A DNA stretch of 64,000 nucleotides. It comes from Boswellia sacra. Its lineage: Eukaryota; Streptophyta; Magnoliopsida; Sapindales; Burseraceae. The DNA lies in assembly GCA_013180625.2 (NCBI GenBank), contig SNVD02011117.1, positions 186,001 to 250,000 of the forward strand. The letters are read 5' to 3'. Of the stretch, positions 35,432 to 48,700 are shown one piece after another; positions within the stretch are counted from its first letter, which is position 1; each line of letters starts with the position of its first letter. The notes beneath the pieces are model-generated. The model saw only the letters and a program-made list of their open reading frames with translations, searched no databases and was not told where the DNA came from. The position numbers and the translations under genes were made by a program.

Positions 35432-36569
35432 ATTTATCATTTATCACCTCGAGATCCTTCATTAATATATAACTAAGCTTATAAATTTTCTAATTTCTCC
35501 AATCAGCCCTCAAAACAAGGTACAATTTAAACAAGGATAATGCAAATCCTCACTTCTTATTTAAATCTATTTTCCCTCCCAAGTTTTTTTTTTTAAATGG
35601 AAAATCAGATATCGTTTTTCTTAAAAAAGTTACAATATAACGTGTTTCTGATTTCCAAGTAGTACTAAGATAAACGATATTGATTAATATTTAATAACTA
35701 GATCATTCGAACTATTAACCTCAAGTTTTGAATTAATTTAAAAAATAATTATGTATTTTTTAATCAATTATATTTTTAAAATTATCTTTAAATTATTATT
35801 TTTATTTTTTAAAATAATATTTTTAAAGAATGTGATTAATAAAAAATAAATAATTTTAAATATATGTTTAAAAATATGATTAATAAAAAATATATAGATA
35901 TTATTAATTTAAAATTAAACTAAAAGTCGGATATATGTTTTTCATATCCTCCCGTTTAATAATGAACAAATATTCATTCAAATAGTGTGTTATGGAAGCA
36001 GCTATCTACGTCCATTGGCGGATTGAAACTGACGCTTAAATGCAAGGCTGGGGTGGCCCCCCAAAATGACAACCAAAACAAAAGAAAATGCTTTCGTATC
36101 GCTTCGTTTAAAAACAAAAAACAGCTATCTCACTTTCGTTGCTTTTTAAAGGTTCTTGACCAACTTCAGAGTGTCGTTGCTTTTTAAACGGACACTAACT
36201 ACACACTCCACTCGGTCTCTACTCGGACCACAACTCAGTCCGCTCGTTTCAGACAACCTATGTATTTATTTTACTTTCTATTTTTTGAGCGTACAAAATC
36301 TAAAACCAGAAGTTTCAAAACCTTTTGATTTTCCTTTGCTATTGCTATATATTCGATTACCTCCCGCGAATTCCTTTTTTTGGCTTCTCTCTCTATCTGA
36401 TCTTTTTTTTCTTCATTTCAAACTTCTCGCTGTCCTCATCCTCTCTCATATAGTACTTGTATAATACAAGATTGCATTTTTCAGTTCTCTTTTTGTACTG
36501 TTTGTTTGGTTTCTTGGAAAAAAACGAGAGAAAAGAAAAGTGGGGTGCTACCGTTTGACTTGGAAAATA
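35432..36569. other. Intergenic, promoter and 5' UTR of the SRF gene
   Basis: AT-rich up to ~35980. Around 36010-36060 there is a fragment (TTGGCGGATTGAAACTG followed by GGTGGCCCCCC) that resembles an isolated hAT end. The last ~300 bases are CT-rich, as usual for a plant 5' UTR leading to the ATG at 36570. Confidence 0.4.
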
Positions 36570-39500
36570 ATGGGTTTCGTGAATCATGGCGTATGTTTTG
36601 GGTTGGTGTTGCTGCTGCTGGCTACTCTAACGGTGCCGTTTTGTGCTGGCGAGACTGACCTTCGTGATGGTATTATTATTATTTTTTTTGAAAGGATGAT
36701 TACGGGGTGTGTTTGTTTCTCGGGAAAGTTTGTTCCTTTCTCATGCTCACGCCTGTTATTCACTTATTTGCTTTTTTTTTTTTTAATACTTCTAAACACG
36801 GAGTAGAGGTTGTCTGTTGTGTCTTTTTGTATTTATTTGTTTTTCAAACATTTCAGTAAGATTTTTTTTTTTCTTTGGCTAAATTTTTAATTTTTAGTTA
36901 CTTCTTCTATGATAAAATAATGAAAGGGATATTTTTTCAATTGCTTGTTCGTAAAGTTAGATTTTTTTAAAGTTCTGTAATCGACCATGGAAATTTCCTT
37001 CTAATAAACTCAAGGACCTTTTTTTTTTCGCTTGTTTTATCTCCCAGTTGCGGCTTTAAATAGTTTGTATTTCTCTCTGGAGTTCCCACTTCTTGATAAA
37101 TGGCAACCTTTGGGAGGAGACCCATGTGGAGATTCTTGGCAAGGTGTCATCTGTGTTTTCTCAAATGTAACGGAATTGTATGTTTCACTTCGTTTATTTA
37201 TTTATTTTTGGTGTTTTGATTATTATTTTGACGCTTCTACATAAGATTGTGTGAGCTCTTTGGTTGGATTTACAGAAAACTACGTGGGATGAATTTGGGA
37301 GGAGTTTTGACCGATACCTTGGGAGACCTCGAGTCAATCATAAATATGTGAGGAGCAGTCACTTTCCTATGAAAGTTCTAAACAATTTCTTCGGATATGT
37401 CTCATGTCAACATTGTTTAGTACTTGCATTCGTGATGAAAGTTCTTAAATTTTTTTCTGTACCATTTAATGAAGCAGTGATTTGAGCAACAATCACATTG
37501 GAGGGAGTATTCCAACCAACTTGCCCCTTACTATAAGAAATTTGTATGTTTGAACATTAGTCATTCTTGTATCCAAAGTTTAGCAAGCTTTTCTGCTGTT
37601 CGTCTGCATGCACAAATCCTTGAATAAATTATTGCTGTTCTTCTGTTTTGTAGTTCCCTTGCAGATAATAACTTCTCTGGAGGCATCCCTCAGACATTGT
37701 CCATGTTAACACAATTGTTGGATTTGTAAGTATTGAGTAAACTTGCTTATCTGGTGTCATATTGTCAAGTTGATATTATTTTGGAATAATGTTTCTCTTC
37801 ATATACCTTTATTCTCATCAGGTCCTTGGGCAACAACCCGTTGAGCGGAGGAATACCTGATGCCTTTCAACAGCTCACAGCTTTAATAAATTTGTAGGCA
37901 ATTTCTGTTCAGTTACACTTTTTTCCTTATATTGTTGCTTTAGTATTTGGTTGTGATCATATATTACGGTGCAGAGACCTGTCAGCTAACAATTTGAGTG
38001 GTCAACTGCCTCCTTCAATGGCTGGTTTGTCATCAATCACCACATTGTAAGTACAATCTTAATAGTTAATGCAATGAGAGAATATGTTGACTGCCAATTT
38101 ATCCTGTAATTCTATATGTACTTATGGATTGCAGGCACCTGCAGAACAATAAGCTTACTGGGACCCTTGATGTTCTAAAGGATCTTCACCTAAATGATCT
38201 GTACCTACCTCACCTCCTCTGTTTTTCCCTTGTTTTATCAGTTTCATTAGAGAAAAATGCAGTTTACATCCGAAGGTAATAGTAGTTATCATACACAACC
38301 TTCTGTTACTCACAAATTATTTTCTTTTCCTGTAGGAACATTGAAAATAATTTGTTCTCTGGGCCTATACCTGCCCAGTTGTTGACTATTCCAAATTTCA
38401 GGTAAAGCCATAAATACTTGAGTTTACTTTCTTTTTTGTTGTGAACTTGTTATTTTCAACAGTCTCTGCTATATATATAGCCATAATAGGCGTGATTAAA
38501 TGTACATGGGTTAATCATATCTCAGAATTTAAAATCTGTATTCTTGTGACATTAAGGCAGCCCTGGTTGGATCATGTTTACACAGCCTTACCAATTGTTT
38601 ATTACCAAAATAGTACGTCGGAAAGCAGTCACAGATGTGTTCTTTTCTATTAGATTGTAGGAGTAGCACATGAGCTGCCCAGTTTCTTAAAACCTAGAGC
38701 AGCTGAATACATTCTTTTCAAATGGAATCTTAAAAAAAAAAAAAACCTATGATTAATAGTAATTTTAAAAGACAAAAGAAGAAGAAGAAGAAGAAGAAGA
38801 AGAAGAAGAGAATATTCAATGCTTCCATCTCTTAAGTAAAGACTACTATTATTTGATATTGTCATCCAATATGCCAATAAGATGGGGGATGTTTCTGGCA
38901 TCAGTATATTAGTGATCCTTCTAGCTTATCTTTTTCTTCTTCTTTTTCTTTTGTTCTGTACTTTCTTGGTTGTTTTGATGATTGTAGTATTTACTCTGCA
39001 GAAAAGATGGAAATCCCTTTAATACAACTATTATTCCATCACCTCCAACTGCACTACCTCCATCTGTTGCGTGGGCACCATCTTCTGAAAATGCACCTGG
39101 GTATCTGGCAGGTGTACCTATTATCTCTGAAGTACCAAAGTCAGCAGATGGAAAAAAATTCGGGACAACAAAATTGGCCATTTTGATTGCTGGTATAGGG
39201 GTTTCGATACTTTTTGCTTTAGGAGTCTGTCTCTTTATCTACAGATGCTGCAAAGATAGGAAAGTGAATAAAGATTTTGAGAGGAACAATGTGGGTGCAT
39301 ATAAAGGCCCTGAAGAGAATCCTAACTACAGTAAAGCTTCATTACAATCTAGTGTTCAAATGGAGAAAGGTGGTTTACTATTGTTAGTCTTTTGTCCTTT
39401 TTCTATTTATCCTGTTCCTTTTTTTTCCTCGCCATTGATAAGTGCCATTTTAAGCAGTTTCTAAAAAGCCTGTCATCAAATCCCGAGATGGAAATGGATT

Positions 39501-42266
39501 AGGCAGTATAGTGGGAACAAGTCCAAAGCCACATGATGAACAGGTGTTATATGTGATTAGAATTGCTGCAAGTTTAAGCTATCTCATAAGGCATGAGATT
39601 GAAATTACAGCTGCTGATGTGAATTTTCTGTGCTGCAGCTGCCACCACCTCCTTTGTCTTTGCCCGCTGTTGAGAAGGTTGTAAAACCGCTTGCACTTGC
39701 AGAAGCAACAACAAGGAGTCATCCTTCTAAGAATCTGAACAATTGTTCTGCAAATGTTTTCACCATTGCATTGCTTCAGCAATATACAAATAGCTTTTCT
39801 GAAGAAAATTTTATTGGTGAAGGCACACTTGGGAGTGTTTATAGGGCTGAGCTTCCAGATGGAAAAGTATGAATTCTTTTGATCAACTATGAATTGATTT
39901 TTGTAAACATCTTCTGGCCGTTAATATGATTTGATTCCCATGCTTGGTTGTGTGCATACATTAGATCTGTTGTGTATCTAAGTCTGTGTATGTGAATTCA
40001 TTTTGTCATATGATTGTTGATTAGTTATAGATAAAAGTGCAGCTGTATTATTCTTTTGCACTTCCCTGCACATAATTTCAGACCCTGGCGTCTGATCTTT
40101 ACTTCTTGATACTTTTATAGCTACTCGCAGTCAAGAAACTGGGCACTACATCTTCCTATTGGCAGAGTGATGATGAATTTCTTGAATTAGTGGCTAAGAT
40201 CTCTAAACTTCGGCATGCTAATATTGTGAATCTAGTCGGTTATTGTAATGAGCATAGACAGCGTCTACTTGTCTATGAGTACTGTGGAAATGGAACGCTT
40301 CATGATCTACTGCACGTGGATCAAGAGTACCACCAAAAAATTTCATGGAATATGCGCATCCGCGTGGCACTGGGAGCTGCCAGAGCCTTACAGTAAGTAG
40401 AAGAAACCAACTCAGGATTTATATGAATTCCGTGGCTAACATACAGCAAATGGAGAACACCATGGCTAAAGTATTGCACATCGAAGTGGTTGTTTTTATC
40501 GTATCACAATCACTGGTGGCCTAAGAGATTCCGAAGAGCGGCCCATAACTCCTACTTGTAGTTTGAATTGTTGTGCAAGTGTCCTTTTGCCTATATCCTC
40601 TGTCACTATTCAGTTAGAAACTAATGTTTTTCTTTTCTATTGTGGTAAAGGTATCTGCATGAAGGATGCCAGCCGTCAATTGTGCACCAGAATTTCAAGT
40701 CTGCTAATATTCTCCTTGATGAGAAGCTTGCAGTACATGTATCAGACTGTGGGTTGGCTCCTGTCCGATCATCTGGCTCCACAAGTGAGGTAATTTTACA
40801 ATTGATTGAAAATGTTTGCTGGAGCCTCTAGCCTGTTGTACAAATTATGCTTTTGAGCTGTGTTGATTGAATATCAATACAGGCAATTTAACCTGTTTAA
40901 AGATTTTTATTTATTTATTTGCCTAGTGATGTTTCCAGATATATTGCAAACATATAATATTAGGAACAAAGTCATTAAATGGCAGACTTAATGGATTCCT
41001 TTCTGTAGTTTGTGCTACCTCAGTACAAGTTGACTTATTTTATTAATTGAATATTTGGGTCTAATATTGACGCACATAATTCCAGTTGTCTGGACGCCTC
41101 CAAACTGCTCCTGGCTATGGTGCTCCAGAATTGGAGTCGGGAAGTTATACTTGCCAGAGTGATGTTTATAGCCTTGGTGTTGTAATGTTAGAACTTCTCA
41201 CAGGCCGGAAATCCTTTGACAGGTTAGATTTATCCCATTAAGATTATTATTTTTTTTTTCCTGCCAGCATTTGCGAACTTTTATTACTATCTTACCACAA
41301 AGTCTACTTCTTATCTGAAATATTATTTGAGTTCAGCTAAGATGTTCCCGTTTAACAAATGTCTAGGTCGCGACCTCGAGGGGAGCATTCTTTGGTCAGA
41401 TGGGCAATTCCTCAGCTTCATGATATTGATGCACTATCAAGAATGGTTGATCCATCTATAAAGGGAGAATATCCAGTCAAGTCATTATCACGTTTTGCCG
41501 ATATAATATCCCGATGTGTACAGGTAATTTTAATCCCTTGTCGACGTTTCAACTGTTTCTGGCATCTTTGTTATTATGTTGTGTTTCTGGAATATGAATT
41601 TTGGAGTCATTTTTTGTGCCTTAGTATTGTTGAGGGATTTCTGTGCGACATTTTAGAAAAAACAATGCATCTGGCGAGAAATACTTCAGCTATTCTATTG
41701 GTTAAAGCTATTCGATTGGTTAATAAACTTTAACAGACTATTCCATGCTAAATGTATTCATGACAGTCAGGAAACAAGTAAGTATGTAAATATGAGCTAA
41801 TCAAACGATGCCACAATAATTTAATGCTTGTTGCTCATCTCCTAAAAACTTGTTTCTAAATGCCACTGTCATGCTTGAGACAACTATGAATGGTAGTGGT
41901 TGCAGTTTAAGTCATTTGAGAGATTCTGCCTGAAACGTGAAAACAGATAGCTGAGCTAAGCTGGTTGCATTCTATTTTTAAGTGGCTTTCTGGTTTTTGA
42001 TATCTGCAAATTGTCCACACTGTGTTATTCTAAGTTTCACATAGATACTGCTTTGTTTCAATATATATTATCTAAATGCAAGGGAACATGTCAAAATGCA
42101 AACTGCAGTTGTGTATTCATATAAGCAAGATGCAAACAAACATTTTAATTGCCTTCACTTGTTTATGCATACATGAGTAATCTTGTATTCAACCCTTCTG
42201 CAGTGGGAGCCAGGATTCCGACCGCCGATATCTGAAGTTGTCCAGGACCTTTTACAAATGATTTAG
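36570..42266 (+). CDS. SRF: STRUBBELIG-receptor-family LRR kinase, 17 exons (721 aa)
   Basis: Exons: 36570-36669, 37048-37177, 37276-37347, 37478-37543, 37654-37725, 37822-37893, 37975-38046, 38135-38200, 38336-38401, 39002-39369, 39458-39543, 39639-39866, 40121-40392, 40651-40789, 41086-41222, 41367-41523, 42204-42266; they sum to 2,166 bases. Domains: signal peptide (1-27); SUB/LRR N-cap with [14 protein letters not shown]; about seven LRRs (77-239), each on its own 66- or 72-base phase-2 exon; Pro-rich stalk; membrane span (~296-319); juxtamembrane; kinase-like domain with glycine loop GEGTLGSVY (~450) and Lys in LAVKK (471). The catalytic HRD is HQN (569-571) and DFG is DCG (589-591), so it is probably a pseudokinase, as known for STRUBBELIG. 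APE is at 616-618. Family members act in tissue morphogenesis at the plasma membrane; which paralogue this is I cannot tell. Confidence 0.9.
38776..38810. repeat. AAG microsatellite in SRF intron 9
   Basis: About eleven AGA/GAA triplets in a row, close to an A-run at 38731-38743. It lies in the 600-base intron between the last LRR exon and the stalk/membrane exon. Confidence 0.9.
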
Positions 42267-45200
42267 TGTGGAGCTCAAGCAAGTCAGATGAGAATTGTAC
42301 TTAATTAGGAAATCATAAAGAGGAGGTTAGCATGGTCTGATTGGTAGCTCTGCGGAGAAGATAATTTTGTGAAAGCAGCAGCTGACCTGAAGCATCTTTC
42401 GATCAATTATCCGTGAATTCATTAACTGCTGCCTTGTTTTGTTAGAATTTTAAAGGTAACCTAGCCACATTTTTCAGGCATCACCTCATCTGGTTATTCT
42501 TATGTTGGGAGGCGATAACGTATTGTTTTATCTTTTTGTGTGAATATTTCTAGCTAATGTATTTATTTGTGGTTTAGAATATAATGTTACAACCATATGA
42601 CAATTGTTTTAGTATATTTTTTGTCTATCGTTACCATCTCTGTTGATGTCTGCTATAATAATGTACTTGATTATAGTTTATGTCAGATCTCTTGAGTCCA
42701 TTATTGTCAAATGTCTTTTACTCTTTATCTTCAATTGCTTGAAAATCATTAAATGCAAATTTTGTTGTTTATCTATTTTGTGATGTTTTGTTAAGGAATA
42801 AGTGGAAATTAGTAAAGTTGAAAAGGAGTAAAGTTAAAAGAGACAGAAATTCTTGGGGTTGAAGGGAATGCTAAGCTACTAGTATAAGATGTCGGATGGC
42901 TCCCAGACAGTCAATTACTTCCGTAGTTTTCTTTGGTACTAATTTATTTTGTTTGTTAATTATTGTGTACACTCTATGCAAAGGTTAGGAGGACAAAGAC
43001 TCAGAGAGCAAGTTATGCTACCCACATGAACAGGTTGTGGTGAGACCATAATCTAATCAATAAAAAATTAAATGCTTTGGATTCCCATACGAGATATGAC
43101 TCTTGTCCTCGGAACTTTCTACTCTTGTTGGACGCACTATTTTTTTTTTTTTTTCGGTTATAAAGATACATCCCATATCTCGATCCTCTTTGAAATCAAC
43201 TATTTATCATCGATTATTAGAGTAAACAAACTTTTAATATATTTTACTCTAATAATCTGTTTAGTAATCGATTAATATGAAAGGTTTGTAGTGTTTGATA
43301 AAAATAAAATAAAATATTTATACTCGAAAGACCCTTTTTGTTACCATAATGCATTTAAAAATGGAAAATTGGAATCTACTCTTAGTCGCATTTAATATTG
43401 ACATAGACACCACAACCAAATGAATCAAATCTCAGCAAGTTGGATGATTTTATCTCTTGGAATGAACAAGTCGGTTTGCAGTCGTACTTTGAAACAATTC
43501 CCTGAAGAACGCTCATTGAATCTCCACCAACCAAGCAGGATAGCCATCCTGCCATTGCAACATCATTCTTCTCTCCAATCTCATCTGTGGCGGCCTTTGT
43601 TTACCTTTCACAGCTCTTTATGAGGTGGGGTCTTGCCCTCTCATTAGAAAAACCAGACGGTGGCCAGTGTGATCTTTAAACTGCATGTGGTTTGTGAAAC
43701 ATTCCCTCTTGCCTCAGAATCCAATTATCCCAATAGCCCCCACACCTTTACTTTTTTTTACTTTGACCACCCCCCCACCATTCCTACCTCCTCCACTTTT
43801 TCTTACAAAATAACCCAAAGTACCCAACCTCTTCTCTCCTTAACAAACCATGCCCATATTATATATCCCTGAACAACTTTCTAATCCCACAATTGGGTCA
43901 CTCTCAAATTAGTGCCACACATGTTTCCCAATCATGCCCATCAAATTATTTTTTAAATGAACCCTTCATGTTCCATGCCCTTCATGAATTGTGTTGTCCC
44001 AAGATTTATAATTTACTGTATTAATTAGATTGACTACTTTGTTCTGGTTTTAATAATCTATCTATCACTCATGATAAACATAGACCAAAGACTATATATA
44101 TTTTTTAAGAGCTATACTACATGATGCAAACTTTATATACAAGTTATTCTATATAAATTCATTGACATGGCGCTTTCGATATATCATTTAATACTCATTA
44201 TTAAATTGGCCTTTTTTATTTGACTCCCTCGCTCATTTTGTTATACCTAATTTATATACAAAATGTGTAAATTTAGAATTACTCGGTTGAAAAACCTACC
44301 TAATTCAATACCTTACTCTATCATTAGTTCTAAATTTGATGCAACACCCACACCTGCCAAAACAAGATAATTAACAAAGCGATAAATTCACTTGTGCTAA
44401 ATTAAGAAAAAAAATGAAAATAGAAACAAGTCAATTAGTGTTACATCTATAAGGAGTAGTTGGATGCCATAATTAAAAGATGTGAATCAACTGTTGCGGT
44501 TACCTAAAACCCAATAAAAATCATTACCCAAAATTTTAAGTTAATGTCTAAATCAAGTGAATAGAATTGGGGGCCTTTCAATTAGCAGTAAAATATAGAA
44601 TTATAAACACAAAAAATTGTTTTCCAAGGAATCTCGACTCCCAATTGTCGCCGTCTGTCACTGTTGATAAATTGGTTTAGCAAAGTAGCAATGACACATG
44701 AAGTTCCTAGCTTTCAATTATTATGATGCCATGCACACCCAAGCAAAGGAGGAAAGAAAATGATAATAATTGGTATTTTACAATTAAAGCATGGTTTGCT
44801 TGTTATCATCTGCTCCACCAAGTCACCTCCCTAACGTGCTCCAGCAAATTTACAAATATAACAAATTAAAATATACGAAAAACCTATACCACTAAAGATT
44901 CTCGTAGTTTAAAAATTTGCAATTTTGGTTTTCCATTTTTGTAGTAAAAATAAACAAAAATAAAATAAAATAAAATTCCCATCTTTTGCTTTGCATCTAT
45001 TCCATTTTATTTTTAATCACTTGTCAAATGTTATGCACGCATGTTTGATAAATTAAGAAAATTTAAAGTGAATTTTGTAATATTTTAAAAATAGTTTTAT
45101 AAAGCTTACTAAGCCGGGGTCTGGATTGTAAATTCCGTATCTGTTTACAGCATGGTCGAACGTAAGAAGGGTAATAATTTTATTTAATTATATATAATAA

Positions 45201-45711
45201 GGGTAAAAATAATAATAAAAAAAGAGACTTGGACATTTTAGTCAAAATGGAAAAACTGGCACAGTCAATCATCCCGTGGTCTGAAATCCGAAATCTTTCA
45301 GTGTCGTTTTTCTCTCTCTCACACGTCGTTTCTGAGAAACAAAACATATCACTGCGCGTACAAGACCAAAACAAAAAAACAGAGAAATAAGAGGAAAAAA
45401 AAAAAAAAAGCTCTCTTTTCAGTTTTCACAACACTTTACTCTCAACTGTTGAATCTGAATTTGTTGAAATCCAATCCATCGGTGACTGAGAGAGAATCCA
45501 ATTCCTAGCTTACGAGCTGGACTTCTAACGGGAGAATCGTAAATATATGTATTTATATATTTTTTTAATTTGAAATATTTGTTGCTATTCGAATCTCGAG
45601 AAAGCTCCCGCTTGGTGGCGTCGCGTGGAGGTGAAAGTGAATTGAAGTTTCTGTTTTGTTCAGCTGCTCACAAACGACACTGGAATCTGTTATCGCTTCA
45701 GGTGTCTCCGA
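42267..45711. other. SRF 3' UTR, intergenic DNA and KTN80 promoter/5' UTR
   Basis: No gene is supported over 3.4 kb. Frames at 43072-43275, 43420-43623 and 43660-43872 have no recognisable domain. The last ~400 bases are probably the KTN80 leader, with CT-rich tracts (TTTTTCTCTCTCTCACACG near 45307) and an A-run near 45397. Confidence 0.4.
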
Positions 45712-48700
45712 ATGGCCAAGCGTGGATATAAGCTGCGTATCCTCATTTGCTTTTTTTTTTTTTTTAAATTACTTTCTTTTCAAATAAAATTTTATTTAAT
45801 CTTTTGAAGTTTAAGCTTGAATTTCGTTGTTTGCTTAGTGTTGTTTTCTAGATTTAGTGTTGGATTGGATTGGATGTGGTTCTGGTTTTTAATTTTAGCT
45901 GCAGTTGATTTAGTTATTGTTTATTTGATTTTGTTGTTTGTTTGATTGTTTTGTCGGTGAGGTCTGTTTGGCAGCTGAGAAAATGCCAAATAAATGGGCA
46001 AGTGAATGAAAGTTGAAGTTTCGGTTTGTTTTTGAAGTCCGTCTTGGGTTAGTTTACGCAAAGTTGAGCTTGATTTGGAAGGGAAATTTGAAATCTTAAC
46101 TTGTTAAAGATTTATTTTATTAAACATTTTCGTTTGTATTTTCTTGACTGAAAATGAATGTAGAGGAATTTGTGGCACATTCGGCGAATGTGAATTGTCT
46201 AAGTATCGGGAAGAAAGCGTGTCGGCTTCTTATGACGGGTGGAGATGACAATAATGTCAATCTTTGGGCAATCGGCAAACCCACTTCTTTGATGGTTAGT
46301 TTCATCTTCATATTAACTACTTGTTATTGATTTTTGGCCTTTAAAAAGTTGACGAGTTTGTTGAGTTAAATGTGTGTGATTACTGAATTTAATGGCCCCT
46401 TTTATTTTTTACTGAACTCTCAACCAGTTCTGTTTAGCTTATTTGCGTGTTTGGTAGGTTTTTTGGAACTCCCTGATGTGGAATTATTGCAGAATATGAG
46501 AGGTTAAGGTTTTTTCTTTAAATAATTTTTGTATGTGTTAAAATACAGAGCCTGTGTGGACATACAAGTCCAGTTGAATCCATAGCTTTTGATTCGGCAG
46601 AAGTGTTAGTGCTCGCTGGAGCTTCTACTGGTGTGATAAAGCTGTGGGATTTGGAAGAAGCAAAGAGTAAGTTGATGGATTGATTAACCTTCTTCAAAAT
46701 TGGAGTCTTTTTTTTTTTTTTTTAAAATAGTCTGTTGCATTGCCCTGTGTCTATTTGCATCAAATATAGGACACGAGGAGTAGAACCTGTTACACTTAAA
46801 AAATATGGCATAGTGCATTTAATTTACAAAGGAAGAGGATGAGATCACTGATTTAATTGTTTTGACTTGATACGGTAATCTAGAATTGTGATTTACAGTT
46901 CTAAATCTTCACCTTTTGAGGTTATAAACCCACAAATTATCTAGATTCTATCCTAGTGGTAGCGTTGTTGTAGTTTGTTATTGAATTTCTAATCCATTTA
47001 TTATTCCTGAAGTGTAGTGATGCGCACTCTTGCTGGACATAGATCCAATTGTACTGCTGTTGAATTTCATCCATTTGGTGAGTTCTTTGCTTCTGGTTCC
47101 ATGGACACAAATCTAAGGATCTGGGATATCAGAAAGAAAGGATGCATTCATACATACAAGGGTCATACTCGTGGTGTTAGTACTATCAGGTTCACTCCCG
47201 ATGGTCGCTGGGTAGTGTCTGGTGGATTTGATAATGTTGTAAAGGTAATAATATCTCAAACTATTAGCAACTTGCTTGCAGCAAGCACTTTTTTCCCCTT
47301 ACCCTTTCATTTTCATCTATATATCCCTGTCACTATTGAACAGGTGTGGGATCTTACTGCTGGAAAACTCTTGCATGACTTTAAGTTCCATGAAGGGCAC
47401 ATTAGATCCATAGACTTCCATCCCCTTGAGTTTCTCCTTGCCACTGGTGAGTATGTGATTTCTTTCAAGTTCTTCATGAGTTCTCCATCATGCTATACAC
47501 CTACGGTCCTTCAGATGTACCATATTATTGTGTCAAAATAATATGTCCTAGACCCAATTACAGAATTGAATTGCTAAAATTAATGTTATTTAGGATTTTA
47601 TTGTCTTTTGGCAACCCACTGCTCAATTCTCCTTAAAAATCATAAGAGAGATTGTTGGTACCCATGATAAATAAGTCAAATTGATAAGTCTTTTTTGGCT
47701 TTTGTATATGTATATTTAGTGCAACCTCATTTTAAATAAATCCATGGACATTGACAGGATCATAGATTGTTCCTTCTGAAATTCATTAGTTAATCAATGC
47801 ATGTTGGTCAATACACTTTGTGTTTCTGTTTCCTTCATCTTTGTTTCTTATAGCACTGGAATCAGCATGCTGTCGTTGATTTCATCTTTCAACAAATTTA
47901 CTAACATCCAATCACTTTCCAGGTTCAGCAGACAGAACCGTGAAATTCTGGGATTTGGAAACCTTTGAACTGATTGGATCTGCTAGACCTGAGGTATCTT
48001 AGTTTATGAGCTCCTAACTAAAGATCACCTCATCATCTATATATATATATATATATATATATATTGTATTAGATAATTATTAAGCTTATAAAATTCTTCA
48101 AGAGCAGATCTTTGGCTGCGTTTGTAACCCAGTTATTCCCCTTAAAGGATTTTATTTTTCCCTACTGGCATCATTGACTCAATTTTCTCCTTTCAAATAT
48201 CCTCATGTTCCTGTGCCTCTGACTCAGCTTCATTGTTTTACCTTTTTAGATCATATTTATGGAAACATGAAAGATGCCGCAAAGTGGTTTCATTTCTTTT
48301 TTGAAATGACCAAAAAATGGGGGAAAAAGTCATTCATTCTAGGTTGAATTGACAACCGCCAAAGGCATTCATATCTCAGATAGCATATATTCTTTCATCA
48401 CAGTTTTGAACATTTTTTGATGCAATATGCAGGATAGTTAATAGCTGCTCTGGGCTGTTGACTAACAAAGTCTTAGTTTTTTGAGACAATTTACTCTACT
48501 AGATAGGTGATCTCCTTCCATACCCTAGGCATTAGGAGGTTGTTAAAGACCATCTTTGTCTTCGTATGTGTTCAATCAGCAAAAGCTGATTTCCCTCTGC
48601 CCACTGAACAAATGTCTCTATAGTACTTTGCTTTCGTCATTCCATGCTCAGCTTGCACCTACTCTATGTCCAATTTTGAAATGGAAAAGGACAGTAATGT

